Shown here piece by piece: positions 1 to 11,028 of a stretch of 64,000 bases of DNA. Made by a program: the position numbers and the translations under genes. The notes beneath the pieces are model-generated. The model had not been told where the DNA came from. It saw nothing but the letters and a program-made list of their open reading frames with translations, and did not search any database. Position 1 is the stretch's first letter; every line of letters begins with the position of its first letter. Location of the stretch: positions 138,422 to 202,421 of the forward strand of contig QKWP01000012.1 in the NCBI GenBank assembly GCA_003550325.1. The letters are read 5' to 3'. Origin of the DNA: Gigaspora rosea (lineage: Eukaryota > Glomeromycota > Glomeromycetes > Diversisporales > Gigasporaceae).

Positions 1-240
1 AAAAAAAAAAAAAGAGAAAAAAAAGAAAAAAAAAGAGCAAGGAGAAAAAGAGAGAAGGGAAATAAAAAGAAGAGGGGGGTAAAAGGGAGAGGGAGTAAAG
101 ATCATTCAAAATGGCTTTTTTTTTTTTAAGTTTTTTTTTTCCTATGCCAGTTTTCTTTATTTTGTCTTTCTCTTTTTTTTTAACATACTTTTTTTTGAAA
201 TTTTACTTTATTTTTTTTTTGTTTTTATTTGGTGATCCAA
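1..240. repeat. Low-complexity purine then T-rich tract
   Basis: The first ~110 bases are almost pure A/G and the next ~130 are T-rich. No gene or element ends are visible. It may be the tail of a retroposon lying mostly outside the window, but nothing shows this. Confidence 0.7.
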
Positions 241-289
241 GTTGAAATTTTCGTGATGCAGTCAAAACACTATACAATCGTTAAAGATC

Positions 290-600
290 TGCTAATCGTC
301 ATATATCATTTCAAATAATTATGATTATAATCGATTTAGAGATATATATCGTTTCAAAAAATTATGATTAATCGATTTATAGATATATAATGATTTAATA
401 TAAAAAAATGATATATATCAATTATAGATATATATTGATTTTTATCCAATTAATCGATATATAATGATATTATGATATATATTAATTATAGATATATATC
501 GATTTTTATCCAATTAATCGATATATAATGATATTTTAATCGATATATAACGATATTATATAATCGATATAAACCGATTAAGTGCTATATATCGATCAAT
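290..600. repeat. AT-rich tandem repeat built on ATCGATATAT
   Basis: Dense, nearly palindromic ATCGATATAT/GATATATATC motifs. A ~63-bp unit is duplicated head to tail at about 410-472 and 474-537 with few differences. No coding potential. Confidence 0.7.
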
Positions 601-839
601 ATCTATGTATAAAATTTTCTGATGATAAGCAACAAATGTTTGAGGAAACCTTGTAACAAAATTTTATTCTAGAATGTTCTTATAGCCGTAGTTTTTTTTT
701 ACGTATCTATCTTTACAGTTTCTTTAGGTTAGAGGCCATTTTTCTAGTAATAGTTTTTCGCCTATATATGATAAATTGAGTTTAGTTAGAGTAGAGACTA
801 CCTTTCTTAGTATCATGTAATTTTTAAAATAGTCCACTT

Positions 840-1226
840 GGTGCTGGGGCTTAATTGACCCGAGGCCTTGCTTTTCTTTTTTCTTTTTCTATCATTTGTT
901 TTTTCGTTTTCGTTGTTTTTTCTGTTTCTTTTTTACCCCCTTTCTATATATTTTGCCCTTTAGTAGTTTAGTTTTTTCCTCCCACTTCCAAGGATATTTC
1001 CTTCAGGAAATGCCCTTGTATGGTGAAGCGAGGCTGATGGACTAGTCGGTGTCTCCCGAGATGCCGTGCGGCGATTTGCATTTGGTTTAGTTTAGCTAAA
1101 TCGGATGATGCCAGTGCTGTATTATTCTTTGTCTATTGAGGTAGTACTATTTTTTTTAGTAGTATAATAAAATCAAAGAGGTCATATTTGGCGAGTCTCG
1201 CCTAAGAGGAAAAGAAAAAAAAAAAA
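840..1226 (+). mobile_element. Probable 3' end of a 5'-truncated non-LTR retrotransposon
   Basis: A stretch less AT-rich than its surroundings ends in a perfect hairpin, GGCGA-GTC-TCGCC at 1189-1201, followed by an A-rich tail (1208-1226). The same order (terminal hairpin, then A-tail) is seen at three other retroelement ends in the window. No ORF remains, and the 5' border and target duplication could not be found, so the class is inferred from the 3' end alone. Confidence 0.45.
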
Positions 1227-1266
1227 CTACAAAACTTATTAAAATTTTAATACGTAAGTGTTTATA

Positions 1267-1594
1267 TTTTTTTTTATATGTACTTCAACGACCAATCTTA
1301 TTTGGCAATTAGCGGGCAGACAGACGGACATGATCAGCACTTTGCACTTTGAACTCTAGTATATGCACTAGATCATGACGCGCGTGCACATAGGTCCTCC
1401 GCTATGCTCCGGACAATAATATTGTTATTATACTAGGAAAACAGGAACTGTTAATGTCCGGAGCTAAGATTTTAAATTAATATTATTAAATAAATATATA
1501 TTTATATGTATAATATAAAATAACTACAAAACTTTTTTATTTTTTTATATGTACATCAACGACCAATCATATTTGGCAATTAGCGGACAGACAG
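1267..1594. repeat. Direct-repeat pair around a small palindrome
   Basis: About 1267-1325 and 1536-1594 are near-identical direct copies (both contain CAACGACCAATC and TTTGGCAATTAGCGG). Between them, 1406-1465 is a 60-bp palindrome bounded by GCTCCGGACA and TGTCCGGAGC. A related sequence lies at 12773-12808 in inverse orientation. Confidence 0.65.
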
Positions 1595-2063
1595 CAGGGA
1601 CACGGAAAAATTCATATATATATAGTTATGAACAAAACGGAATTTTTAGTACAAAACGATATAAAATGGAATTTTTGACAGCAACAAATTTTGGGCAAGA
1701 TTAAGAGCAGTGTATGTTTAATTTGGGCCAGGTAATATAATTAGGAACGTCGGAAAGGTTCAGGAAAGTTCGGAAGATATCAAGAAATATGAAATATGGG
1801 CGAGTTAGTCGGGAGGTCGCAGAGTTATAGAGAGTGAGCTCTCCATCTGGAAAATGTGCACTTATAGAGAGATCTAATTACAACTTATGATAATAAATTA
1901 CTCTAAATGCAATATATTTTATTGTGAAGAAAAAAGAGCACTTGCGGAGAATTGGCTGTATAGATAAAATAGGAGTAAAATTTTATATCGCTATAAAAAG
2001 GATTTTTTTACTATATCGAAATGAATTTTTTACAAATCAAACCGGTATTTTTCCGTGTCCCTG
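1595..2063. mobile_element. MITE with CAGGGACACGGAAAAAT termini
   Basis: The first 17 bases and the last 17 bases are exact inverted repeats. Degenerate subterminal repeats (AAAACG...GGAATTTTT) follow the left end and reappear inverted near the right end. There is no ORF. A target duplication is not obvious. The 469-bp size and lack of coding fit a non-autonomous DNA transposon of uncertain superfamily. Confidence 0.7.
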
Positions 2064-2547
2064 GTACAAACTCTCTACCATTACTAGATCCGGGGTTTGA
2101 TATTAGATTTAAATATTGGTGGTGTAAGAAACCCGATCTTTTATACGGCAGTTTACGGTAATTGTGGGCAATTAGTTTTTTAAATCAATTAATTGATTGG
2201 TGGCGCAGTCAAAATTAATTAATTGCAATTTTTATTATTTTTACTGCAGCTTGAATGATAAAATATGGAATAATAGACATTCGTAAAGTATATTACCAAA
2301 TTATTTTAATTAAGTTGGCATCGCTAAACATAGCAAAGTTTAGTTGGTACCCTGCATTCAATATGCCAAATTTTTAAGTTTACTAGTGATATAATGAAAG
2401 CAAAAACTGCAATTAATTGTAATTAAATTTTTCACAATTTTTTGCTTAACAATTTTTAACTGACGGTATTATAATTGTAATATAATTTAATTAATGTAAT
2501 TGCAATTAAATTTTCGGTACCCCTACTAGCTATACACTGCCCTAAAT

Positions 2548-2771
2548 AGCAGAGATTTTTTACGATTTTTAACAGCTGCCCTACCTTGTTTGATGCATCT
2601 GGGGTATTCGGATTTGCATGAGGAGAGCATCTTCCTGCAAATGCAAAGTAAAATTGGAATTATGTTATATAATTAGCAATTTTACGTTATATTCGCAACG
2701 CAGGAAGATGCTCTTCTCATCAAATCCGACAAGATAGGGCAGCTGTTAAAAATCGAAAAAAAATCTCTGCT
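2548..2771. mobile_element. Short foldback MITE, 224 bp
   Basis: Terminal inverted repeats of ~45 bp begin AGCAGAGATTTTTT and run through CAGCTGCCCTA. The interior has a second inverted pair (AGAGCATCTTCCTGC and GCAGGAAGATGCTCT), so most of the element can fold. Flanks GCCCTAAAT (2539-2547) and GTCCTAAAT (2772-2780) look like a 9-bp target duplication with one mismatch, which would suit a MULE-type element. Confidence 0.65.
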
Positions 2772-3204
2772 GTCCTAAATTGATTATTATAGATACGATT
2801 CTCACCCCTAGTCTACATATACGAGAAAACCATAGAGAACTATTCGTATTATAAATCTTTATGAAATTCTTTTATGCAAGTTTCTATTTTTACAAGTTTC
2901 TTTATGGATATATATTTTCTTAATTATTAATGTTAATTTCGTAGTGTATTGTAAAAGAATAAGTTACGGTTTCATGACGATGTTTCCTAATTGAACAAAA
3001 ATTTTGAGATTGACAAGAGATTATTATTTTCTTCATGCAAGGAAAAATGAAATAACTAGAATCCAAAAATAGTTTTTTCAGGATTAGTTTGCATTCATAA
3101 TTTACTGGTGCACGGATAATAAATTACCATGGATTTTACTGTTATTTAAACACGGAAAGTCAACACAAAAAAAAACCCCCCAAATAGTAAATATCAAAAA
3201 AAAA

Positions 3205-3534
3205 ATGAACATTTCTATTCATTATTTAATATTTGGCGTCTTTGGCCTCCTGATCTTTCTTGTCTCCAATACTTCAGCCAAGTGCGTCGTAGGCGTAGCT
3301 CCCAAAAGCCTAGACCGCGAAGGAAAATGTAATTGTGCCGACCTCGCTTCATGCGATGAAACATTGGCCGGTGATAGAAAGGGAATCGTCTGTGGTAGCG
3401 AACTTAATTGCCGATTTGTGAACCACATCTATTATTTTAATGACGAGGGAAACTTTTGTCACCTTGGCCCTTGTATTAACTTCTGTAAACCCGCAGATCC
3501 TGATAGCGATAATCCTGAAAGTTTTTGCGACTAA
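3205..3534 (+). CDS. Small secreted cysteine-rich protein, 109 aa
   Basis: I do not recognise a family. The single-exon ORF opens with a clear signal peptide: a short polar start, then a hydrophobic core at residues ~7-20 and a small-residue cleavage region near 24-26 (TSA before KC). The mature part is ~84 residues with ten cysteines (27, 42, 44, 50, 63, 69, 85, 90, 94, 108), an even number that suggests up to five disulphides, and an acidic tail. No membrane anchor, repeat or catalytic motif is seen. The start ATG follows an A-run with A at -3. Upstream has an A/C-rich leader; downstream, ATATAAATAATT at ~3578 could be a polyadenylation element. It is the only undamaged gene-like ORF in the window and codon use is less AT-extreme than the surrounding DNA. 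In mycorrhizal fungi such proteins are candidate secreted effectors, but that role is inference. Confidence 0.7.
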   Translation: MNISIHYLIFGVFGLLIFLVSNTSAKCVVGVAPKSLDREGKCNCADLASCDETLAGDRKGIVCGSELNCRFVNHIYYFNDEGNFCHLGPCINFCKPADPDSDNPESFCD

Positions 3535-4224
3535 ACGTTAGCATAATTATAAAGCACTTCCCTTATATTTAAGATATATATAAATAATTATTATTGGTAG
3601 TGCCTGTGATATCCTGTTCTCAAATTTGTAACCTTTTGATCATAATGTAATCTCAAATTTTTTTTTTTATGTTATAAAATTCTTAACTCTTAAAAATTCT
3701 TTCCTATATAAATTATATATGTACGTAAGTTAGTTTAACATATCAGTTATATAATATTGATATTAAATTTAATCAGAACTGTTTCTTCAATTTTCATCAC
3801 AATATGATGGAAATTTTTGTTATGAACAATCTTAAGTGAGAAAAGTGTAACTTATCAAGAAAGGATCTTTAAGTAAAATTATCAATATTATTGAAATTAA
3901 TTATAAAATTACTGCTGTATCGGATGCGTTAAAAGAAATTTACGAAGTCTATAAGCAAATTTTTTTAAAAAAAAAATCCAATGTAACTTTTAGATAATAA
4001 TTGACTATCGATTTTTTGACTTTCCATTACTTTCATGGTTAATTTACAACATGCATTACTAAAATGTATTTGGACATATTGTATATAATTAAACACGTCG
4101 TTTTATTTATGGCTAAAATTATTGAGAGAGATTAGTCATCCTCCAAATATCAAAAATTGGCCATTTATATATATCAACTAAAAATTACACATGCAGCCGC
4201 CCAGTTGTATTATTACATGGAAAA
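3535..4224. other. AT-rich intergenic DNA, nothing recognised
   Basis: About 690 bases with poly-A/T runs, stops in all frames and no clear inverted repeat or RNA gene. Confidence 0.5.
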
Positions 4225-5316
4225 TAGTGACTGGATTCGTCAACTCGTGACTCGAATAATTCGAATTCGAATCATAAATTTTTTAACCCGCGAGTACTCA
4301 CGAGTTAATTATTAATATATAATGAAGTTTAAATGACTAGCACTTTGCATTAATAAATTTAGTATGCTACATTAATTTTAACGTAATTATATGTAATTTT
4401 TAAAATTTAAATAATACATATGAGATGCCGTGAACGAAGTCACGGGACAGCCATTTGTCAAGAGACCATGGACCGGGGCCATGACGTAGAGTGCAAAGTG
4501 AGGTATTGGTGATTGAAGGGAAGTCAGGTGAGTATGAGGTATTGTGTGGGAATTGTTGATATGGTTGAGTAGTGACGAAGTTTATGGATCGTGGGAGTTG
4601 GGTAAGAAATGAGGTGTTGCGTGGGAGATTATATGGTGAAATTGAGTAAGGATGAGGTCATAGATGATGGTTATTTAAGAAAAGAGGAGTGGAAATTTGG
4701 TCTCCATCTTTTGTTTTTGCTGCTGAGCTCGACACTAGTCTAGCTTTGTCGTTAGTACCCGCCCACCCACCGCCGAGGTTAGTTTTTCGATAGTTTAGGT
4801 TGAGTAGCGGAGTGATCGATAGCCCGGATGGCTATCTCGGGATAACGCATCGATAGCCCGACTATACGGCTCGAATATCGAAAGCAAAAAGGTAGATATA
4901 AGACCGGTTTAGCGATGCTAGAGATGACTGGGGACCACGTGAGCAGCGAGGCAAGATCCCATATGTGTATTTCATAGTTGTGGAGATGTGGGTCGAGTGA
5001 CAAATGTAATTTATTGCGATCGCAAATTTTTAATAATAAAATAAATATGGCGCAATAATGAAGGGAAGAATCCTGTAATAAAGAGAATAGTCAAACCAAT
5101 TATAATATGTCCAAAAGTCATCTAAACGCTTGTTTTCAGACGTTGTAAACAACATTACAGCAAAGCGTACAAACCTTGATCCGGAATTGGTGGGTGAGAT
5201 GTTATTTTTGTAAACATAAATTGAATTAATATATACAGCATATACTTGCATTTATAATTCGAGCACTCTTCTGAGTTTAATTCGCTAGTCACGAATTTAT
5301 ATGAGTCCAGTCACTA
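4225..5316. mobile_element. hAT-like non-autonomous element, 1.09 kb, exact 8-bp TSD
   Basis: The ends read TAGTGACTGGA and TCCAGTCACTA as inverted termini, with imperfect similarity continuing for ~60 bp (CGTGACT, TCGAAT motifs). The flanks are an exact 8-bp duplication, ATGGAAAA (4217-4224 and 5317-5324). Eight-base duplications and TAG/CAG ends are characteristic of hAT transposons. No transposase ORF is present; the centre is a distinct, less AT-rich insert (see 4427-5027). Confidence 0.85.
4427..5027. other. GC-richer insert of LTR-like appearance
   Basis: This ~600-bp stretch differs sharply in composition from the hAT ends around it. It opens with a TGAGATG and a hairpin CCGTGA-ACGAAG-TCACGG, contains a TATA-like TTATTTAAG at ~4671 followed by a pyrimidine-rich segment, and near 4816-4860 repeats GATAGCCCG twice. 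These are reminiscent of a solo LTR, but no convincing TG...CA borders with a target duplication were found, so it is left unclassified. Confidence 0.3.
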
Positions 5317-5324
5317 ATGGAAAA

Positions 5325-6102
5325 TTAGCAATCTTAAATAATTATTTGCTTTCAGTGGAATTTCAACGCCTTTCAGAGTGACTTCCGATGGCTTTATAGT
5401 TATACAAAAAAAATTATATAGGGTCAAATGTAATGTCAAAAAGTTTTCAGGGTAATGATTTAATTAAGGGAAGATATAAAATTTATGACGATTTATATGC
5501 TTTATGAAAAAAGATAGCTTTCACTTCTAAGCAAACATTTGTAACTTACAATATAATTAGCATTCTTTATTATAACAAAATTTCATATTTTTATAATATC
5601 TATATTTTTTTCTTTTACGCCAAAAACTTTGAAGTTGAAAATGGCATTTTTGAGACTATCGACGAAATCAAACTCGAAATTTGATTGGTTGGCATTCACG
5701 TCATTATCTACATAAACTCAATGCTAGATTTTTTTTGCATTACAAGCCAAATATAATGGCTATTCATTTAACATTTAATTATTCTCATCTATTTATTTTA
5801 TTGAACCGATTGAATTGCCATAAACAATTTAAAGGATCTAAATTGAATTCATTTTCAAGACACGCTCGAACCCAATCATTGCTTAGAGGTTTTTTTTAAT
5901 ATTTTAATATAGTCTCTTGATAATGGCTAAATGGTATTTAAATTTCATTTAGAAAATGCAAAAGGCTAATTTTCACTTTTATTCTAACTAGATATTATTT
6001 TAAGGATTGATTATAAAATATTGATATAAAATGTGAATTTGATTATATAAACTAATTAGTTTGCTATTACTATTTACGTTTATGTCAAAGTTTCTGATAT
6101 GC
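5325..6102. other. No gene recognised
   Basis: AT-rich sequence with a short open frame at 5681-5899 that shows no signal, motif or repeat and is probably chance. Confidence 0.5.
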
Positions 6103-6360
6103 TTAGGTATTTTTAGTTCTGTTAAAATTTGATAATCTTCTCGTCATTTTTAAAAACTTCAGAGTCTTTCTGTAACCGTTTTCTGAATCTTTATTCCAAC
6201 ATTGTTTTATCAGGTTCACATAACATTGTGAGGCTTCATTGTTAATGGACGGTTGTACAGTATTGTTTATAATTGTATAATCTATCATAGCTTTACCGTA
6301 CAATACTTCCCAATGATTCATGCTGAAAGAATACGTAGTTATTGTCTGCTTCGCATTCAA
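6103..6360 (-). pseudogene. TKL-type kinase C-lobe remnant
   Basis: The minus-strand frame holds TYSFSMNHWEVLYGK, matching the YSFGM..WE...GK segment of kinase subdomain IX, then a linker and QCYVNLIKQCWNKDSENG, the subdomain XI C.W..DP..RP motif in altered form (DPxxRP has become DSENG). Catalytic loop, DFG and the whole N-lobe are absent, and the 5' side stops next to an inverted-repeat element at 6369. This is a broken fragment of the kinase family seen again at 11.0 and 22.2 kb. The identification rests on motif recognition only. Confidence 0.5.
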
Positions 6361-6368
6361 TAACTATG

Positions 6369-6533
6369 CAGTCAGATCTCTCTAAATGCAATGCGACGGG
6401 ACCATATGTAAAAATGTGCGTATTGCATTAGGGAGGTAAGCGTAATATTAGTTGGGCCCAGGTGAAGACATGCATTTAGGGGCTTTTCATAGGACGTACT
6501 TTTAGGTAGGTTGCATTTAGAAGGTCTGGCACA
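6369..6533. mobile_element. Short MITE with CTCTCTAAATGCAA-like ends
   Basis: Left end CAGTCAGATCTCTCTAAATGCAA and right end (inverted) GCCAGACCTTCTAAATGCAA are imperfect TIRs; the style resembles pogo/Tc1-type termini. The interior has no ORF. A TA duplication is not clear. Confidence 0.5.
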
Positions 6534-6686
6534 AAACCAAATCCTTATCTATTCAATTACACAAACAAATATATCGAGATTAAGTTTTGTAACACTAGTA
6601 CAGAATACAAATACGCATACATAAATCATATATTGTAATTATTTTTTTCATTAGCAAAAAATCTGAACTGATTTTAACCTACAGCA

Positions 6687-8074
6687 ATGGAAGATTTAGA
6701 TTTAAAAACTTCATACAATGATATTGTTTTGCCGACTGCATGGGATATTAAAGACAAATCACCGTTTATTGACATAGATTTAAGTGGACTTAAAGTGGAT
6801 TATACGGGTAATATGAAAATGAGAAATCTTGCAGAAGCGCTGTAATCATTGGCATTTAAAGAACATCATTATAGTCTTTTAATTTATTAAAAAAAATCTT
6901 TTAATTTAAGATCCTGATGACTTTAAAGCTGCTGTCATTTGGGCAAATCATCCAGTCCCTTCAGAGTGTGGAATATTTTACTTTGAAATTAAAATTATAA
7001 ACAAAGGAAAAAATGGGCATCATTAATAATTATTTTATAAACATCACCTTTATTATGATTTTTTATAATCTTTTAATTCCATTTTCTTAATAGAATGATT
7101 GGAATCAGATATTATACAAAGCAAAGCGATAAAAAAATAGATAATTCAAATTATATAAACAATATGCTCATGCTTGGTAATAGCAACTTTTTATTTTTTT
7201 TTTTATTATTATAGATTAATGTCTATATCATATCTTTAGGACAGGAAAACAAGGAAAATGAATTATGGGAGTGTGGTTATCATGGTGACGATGGATATTC
7301 TCTTTGTTCAGGAAGTGGTGAGCTATATAGTTTATCACATTATGGAAATACTGCTGGATATTCTACTGGTGATATAATTGGATACTATCTAAATTTTAGA
7401 AATAAGATAGTATTTTATACTAAAAATGGAATTAACTTAGGTAACTAATATCTATAGTTAAATTTATATTTTTTTAAAATGAATAGACAAAAATTTAATA
7501 ATTATAAAATATTTTAAGGAATTGCATGCCATTTACACAGTAATTTCAAAGGCATTCTATATCCTTGTGTTGGATCAGGTTAGTAAAAGTGAACTTCGGT
7601 GATGAAAATTTTAAATATTCTGGTAAATTTATTCAAAGAGTTTAATGTTTTTGGCTTATTTTAAAATTTAATCTTGTCTATATATTTTTCAATTGACAGC
7701 AATGACTAATGAAAACATTAATAAAAGAATACCAAAGAAAGGTTTATTTTATTATAGGTGTATATAAAAATATGCTTGTTAGTTTAATTGATAATTTAAC
7801 AATATTGCTAGAAAAAGAACCAAATAATGCATTTGAATTAAGCTACTGAGGCAAATTATACTTTATTATGGGCAAATATAATAAAGCATTTGAAGATTTA
7901 ACTAGATTGCTAGAAATTGAACCAGATAATACAATAGCTTTAAAATATAGAGGTTAAATTAATTATATGATGAAAAGATATAAAGAATCAATTGCTGATG
8001 TAAAAAAATTATTAAGAATTGAACCAAATGATATATGGGCAAAGAAGGTTTATCCATTAGTTGATAAGTTGTAA
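6687..8074 (+). pseudogene. SPRY-domain plus TPR protein, multi-exon, degraded
   Basis: Exons can be joined by GT-AG logic: 6687-6807, 6911-7016 (its donor now reads GC), 7094-7176, 7240-7440 and 7519-7622. They encode an N-terminal segment and a SPRY domain with landmarks ANHPVPSECGIFYFEIKI, GYHGDDGYS, STGDIIGYYLNFRNK, FYTKNGINLG and GILYPCVG. SPRY domains are protein-interaction modules. After ~7700 come TPR-like helices with the repeated core LLEIEPDN/LLRIEPND. Lesions: a one-base frame disruption at ~7578-7590 between GILYPCVGS and VNFGDENFKYSG, an in-frame TGA at 7847 and TAA at 7955 inside the TPRs. Without these it would be a cytosolic SPRY-TPR adaptor of the type expanded in mycorrhizal fungi. 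It could still be transcribed; the three lesions argue against a full product. Confidence 0.75.
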
Positions 8075-8309
8075 GTATAATATGCATTTGAAATTTTAGT
8101 ACTGTAGAAGCTTAAAAAAGCTTAGGGCAGTGTTATTAATCACTTAATTATTTTTTATCAGAGGCCTACCCCCCTCCCTCTTCCTTAATAAAAATATAGT
8201 CAGGTTCTTATATATAATTTCAACTTTTTTTACTCCCTCCCCCTAAAAAATCACCTGATTTTTGTCACTCTCTTAGAAGTAAGTAATAATTCAATTACTA
8301 CAAGCCTAT

Positions 8310-9800
8310 CTATAAACTAACATAACTTTAAATCATTTGTATTACTACAATAGTCTGTAAGAATTTTTACAGTAAATTACTATAGAAATCATATTCATTT
8401 CAACACAAAATTAACATAACCATATCTAAATCACTTGTATCACTATAGCATGTAAGTACAGTAAACCAGAATTTTTTATAGTAAATCAATATAGAAATTA
8501 TGTTCATTCCAATACAAAACTAACATAACCATATCTAAATCACTTGTATTACTACAATAGTTAGTAAGAATTGTTTACAGTAAATCACTATAGAAATTAA
8601 TACAAAACTAACATATATAAATTACTTGTATTACTATAGCTTGTAAGTACAGTAAACCAGAATTTTTTACAGTAAATCAATATAGAAATTACGTTAAATC
8701 ACTTGTATTACTATAGTGAGTAAGTACAGTAAACCAGAATTTTTATAGTAAATCAATATAGAAATCACAATACAAAACTAACATAACTATCTAAATTACT
8801 TGTATTATCACAATAGTCTGTAAGAATTTTTTATAGTAAATATAGAAATCACATTTATTCCAATACAAAACTAACATAACTATATCTAAATTACTTGTAT
8901 CATAAGTATAGTAAACCAGAATTTTTTACAGTAAATCAATATAGAAATCACATTCATTCAATACAAAAATAACATAACCATATCTAATTTACTTGTATCA
9001 GTAAATCAATATAGAAATTACATTCATTCCAATACAAAATTAACATAATTATATCTAAATCACTTGTATTACTATAGCTTGTAAATACAGTAAACCAGAA
9101 TTTTTTATAGTAAATCAATATAGAAGTCACGTTTATTCTAATACAAAACTAACATAACCATATCTAAATCACTTGTATTATGGTACCACAATAGTCTGTA
9201 AGATTTTTTTATAGTAAATTAATTTAGAAATCACATTTATTTTAATACAAAACTAACATAACTATATCTAAATTACTTATATCACTATAATCCATAAGTA
9301 CAGTAAAATCACATTCATTTCAATACAAAACTAACATAAATTACCTGTATCACTATAGCAAATAAGTACAGTAACAAGAATTTTTTACAGTAAATCAATA
9401 TAGACATTATGTTCATTCTAATACAAAACTAACATAACTATATCTAAATCACTTGTATCACCACAATAGTCGATAAGAATTTTTTACAGTAAATTAATAT
9501 AGAAATCACGTTTATTACAATACAAAACTAATATATTTCAATCACTTGTATTACTATAGCTTATAAGTACAGTAAACCAGAATTTTTATAGTAAATCAAT
9601 ATAGAAATCACATTTATTCTAATACAAAATTAACTTTACTACAATAGTCAGTAAGAATTATTACTATAGTTAGTAAACTGTTAGTAAGTATAGTAAACCA
9701 GAATTTTTTATAGTATATCACTATAGAAATTATATTCATTCTAATATAATATAACTTATCTAAATCACTTGTATCACTATAGTAAGTAAATACAATATAT
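8310..9800. repeat. Interspersed satellite, ~15 copies of a ~70-110-bp unit
   Basis: The phrase AAATCACTTGTATTACTATAG recurs about 15 times (first near 8331, last near 9757), alternating with GTAAGAATTTTTTACAGTA and ATACAAAACTAACATAACC. Spacing varies between ~70 and ~110 bp because segments are dropped from individual copies. No spacer-type unique sequence separates the units. It is a degenerating tandem array immediately downstream of the SPRY/TPR pseudogene. Confidence 0.85.
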
Positions 9801-10199
9801 ATTATTATAAAAGAGTAAAACCTGTGATAGAGATATCTACATTGTTAATGCAGATCTTAGTTATAGTTAGTGATAGGTAGTTACTATATTAGAAAATGTC
9901 TAAAGTTGATTAAATTCTTATAATATATATTTTACTCTAGAGTTAGGGCCATCATAGGTTAAAGTTAGATAAATTTTAGATTGTTATATATAAGCAAAAT
10001 TGCCTTTCTAATATTTTTAAATAATCCATCAATATAGGTTTAGACTATCATTTTTTGCATTTTTTAGATTTTTTGCTTTCTTTCTTGTTTTTGCTTCATC
10101 AAAGATTATCAGATAGTAATCTGCATTAATAACATATCATTTTTATACATAAACTCTAATCAAATAATTATAATAATGATTTGATTCATGGTTATTGTC

Positions 10200-10531
10200 T
10201 AGGTTTGCATCAGTCCGGTCCGGTCCGGTCCCTAAGAGGACCGTTATCATCCGGTCCTTCGGTCCCATAATGGTCCTTTAATGATTATGTCAATCTTAAT
10301 GTATAAGATTTTATTGGCCAAAAATGACGTAATTATTTACTATCAGATGTAAACAAACATCTTATGATCTACATTACATCTGATCAAGAAATTTGATTAG
10401 GTAATACAAATATTACAGTTATGTTTACAAGGACCGGTTCCAGGACTGGTTCTTTAATGGTCCTATGGTTCTTAACGGTCCCAGTCCAGGACTGGTCTTG
10501 GACCGGTCTTTTTCCGGACGATGCATTCCTA
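10200..10531. mobile_element. hAT MITE, 332 bp, exact 8-bp TSD
   Basis: Termini TAGGTTTGCATCAGTCCGG and, inverted, TAGGAATGCATCGTCCGG. Flanks are exactly TTATTGTC (10192-10199 and 10532-10539). Subterminal sequence is a cluster of GGTCC/GGACC repeats at both ends, as in hAT subterminal binding arrays. A short minus frame at 10425-10625 simply reads through these repeats. Confidence 0.85.
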
Positions 10532-11028
10532 TTATTGTCCACTTTCTAATTTCGTCCACAAGTTCTGATTGGACATTTGTAAGTGCAGCTACTGATTGGA
10601 CAAAGTAAGCTATGCTACTCTTCATTTATCGATCAAATTTTAAGACCAGGTTAATACAAAATTTCAAAAATTGGCAGTAACTTAAATTTTACTTACAAAA
10701 CTACACTTTCATTTTCTAACAAAAATTTCTTACAAAATTTTAGTATAGTATATATACTATTAGTCTTTTATACAGTTCAACAATATTTCATTATTTATAT
10801 AGGATTGTTTTGTCCAATAGAAACTAGGAGGAAAATGAATAAATCCTATTTGGTGGATGATAACAGAATTTTTATAGCAAATATCAATAGTTGTAGCTCT
10901 TAATTATTATTATATTTATTATTGTTTAATTAATATTAAAGTTTACAAAAGAACCTTGTAATTTGACAAGTGACAATTATAACATTGATCAATGAATTCA
11001 ACAAATACAATTTAATGTATTAATATTT

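Noticed and set aside
5030-5251. 73-residue minus-strand frame and the 4779-5003 frame inside the hAT-like element
   Set aside because: No domain, no start context and no codon bias; both lie in non-coding transposon sequence.
8310-9800. CRISPR-like regularly repeated array
   Set aside because: Units are not separated by unique spacers, spacing is irregular and the context is eukaryotic; it is a satellite.
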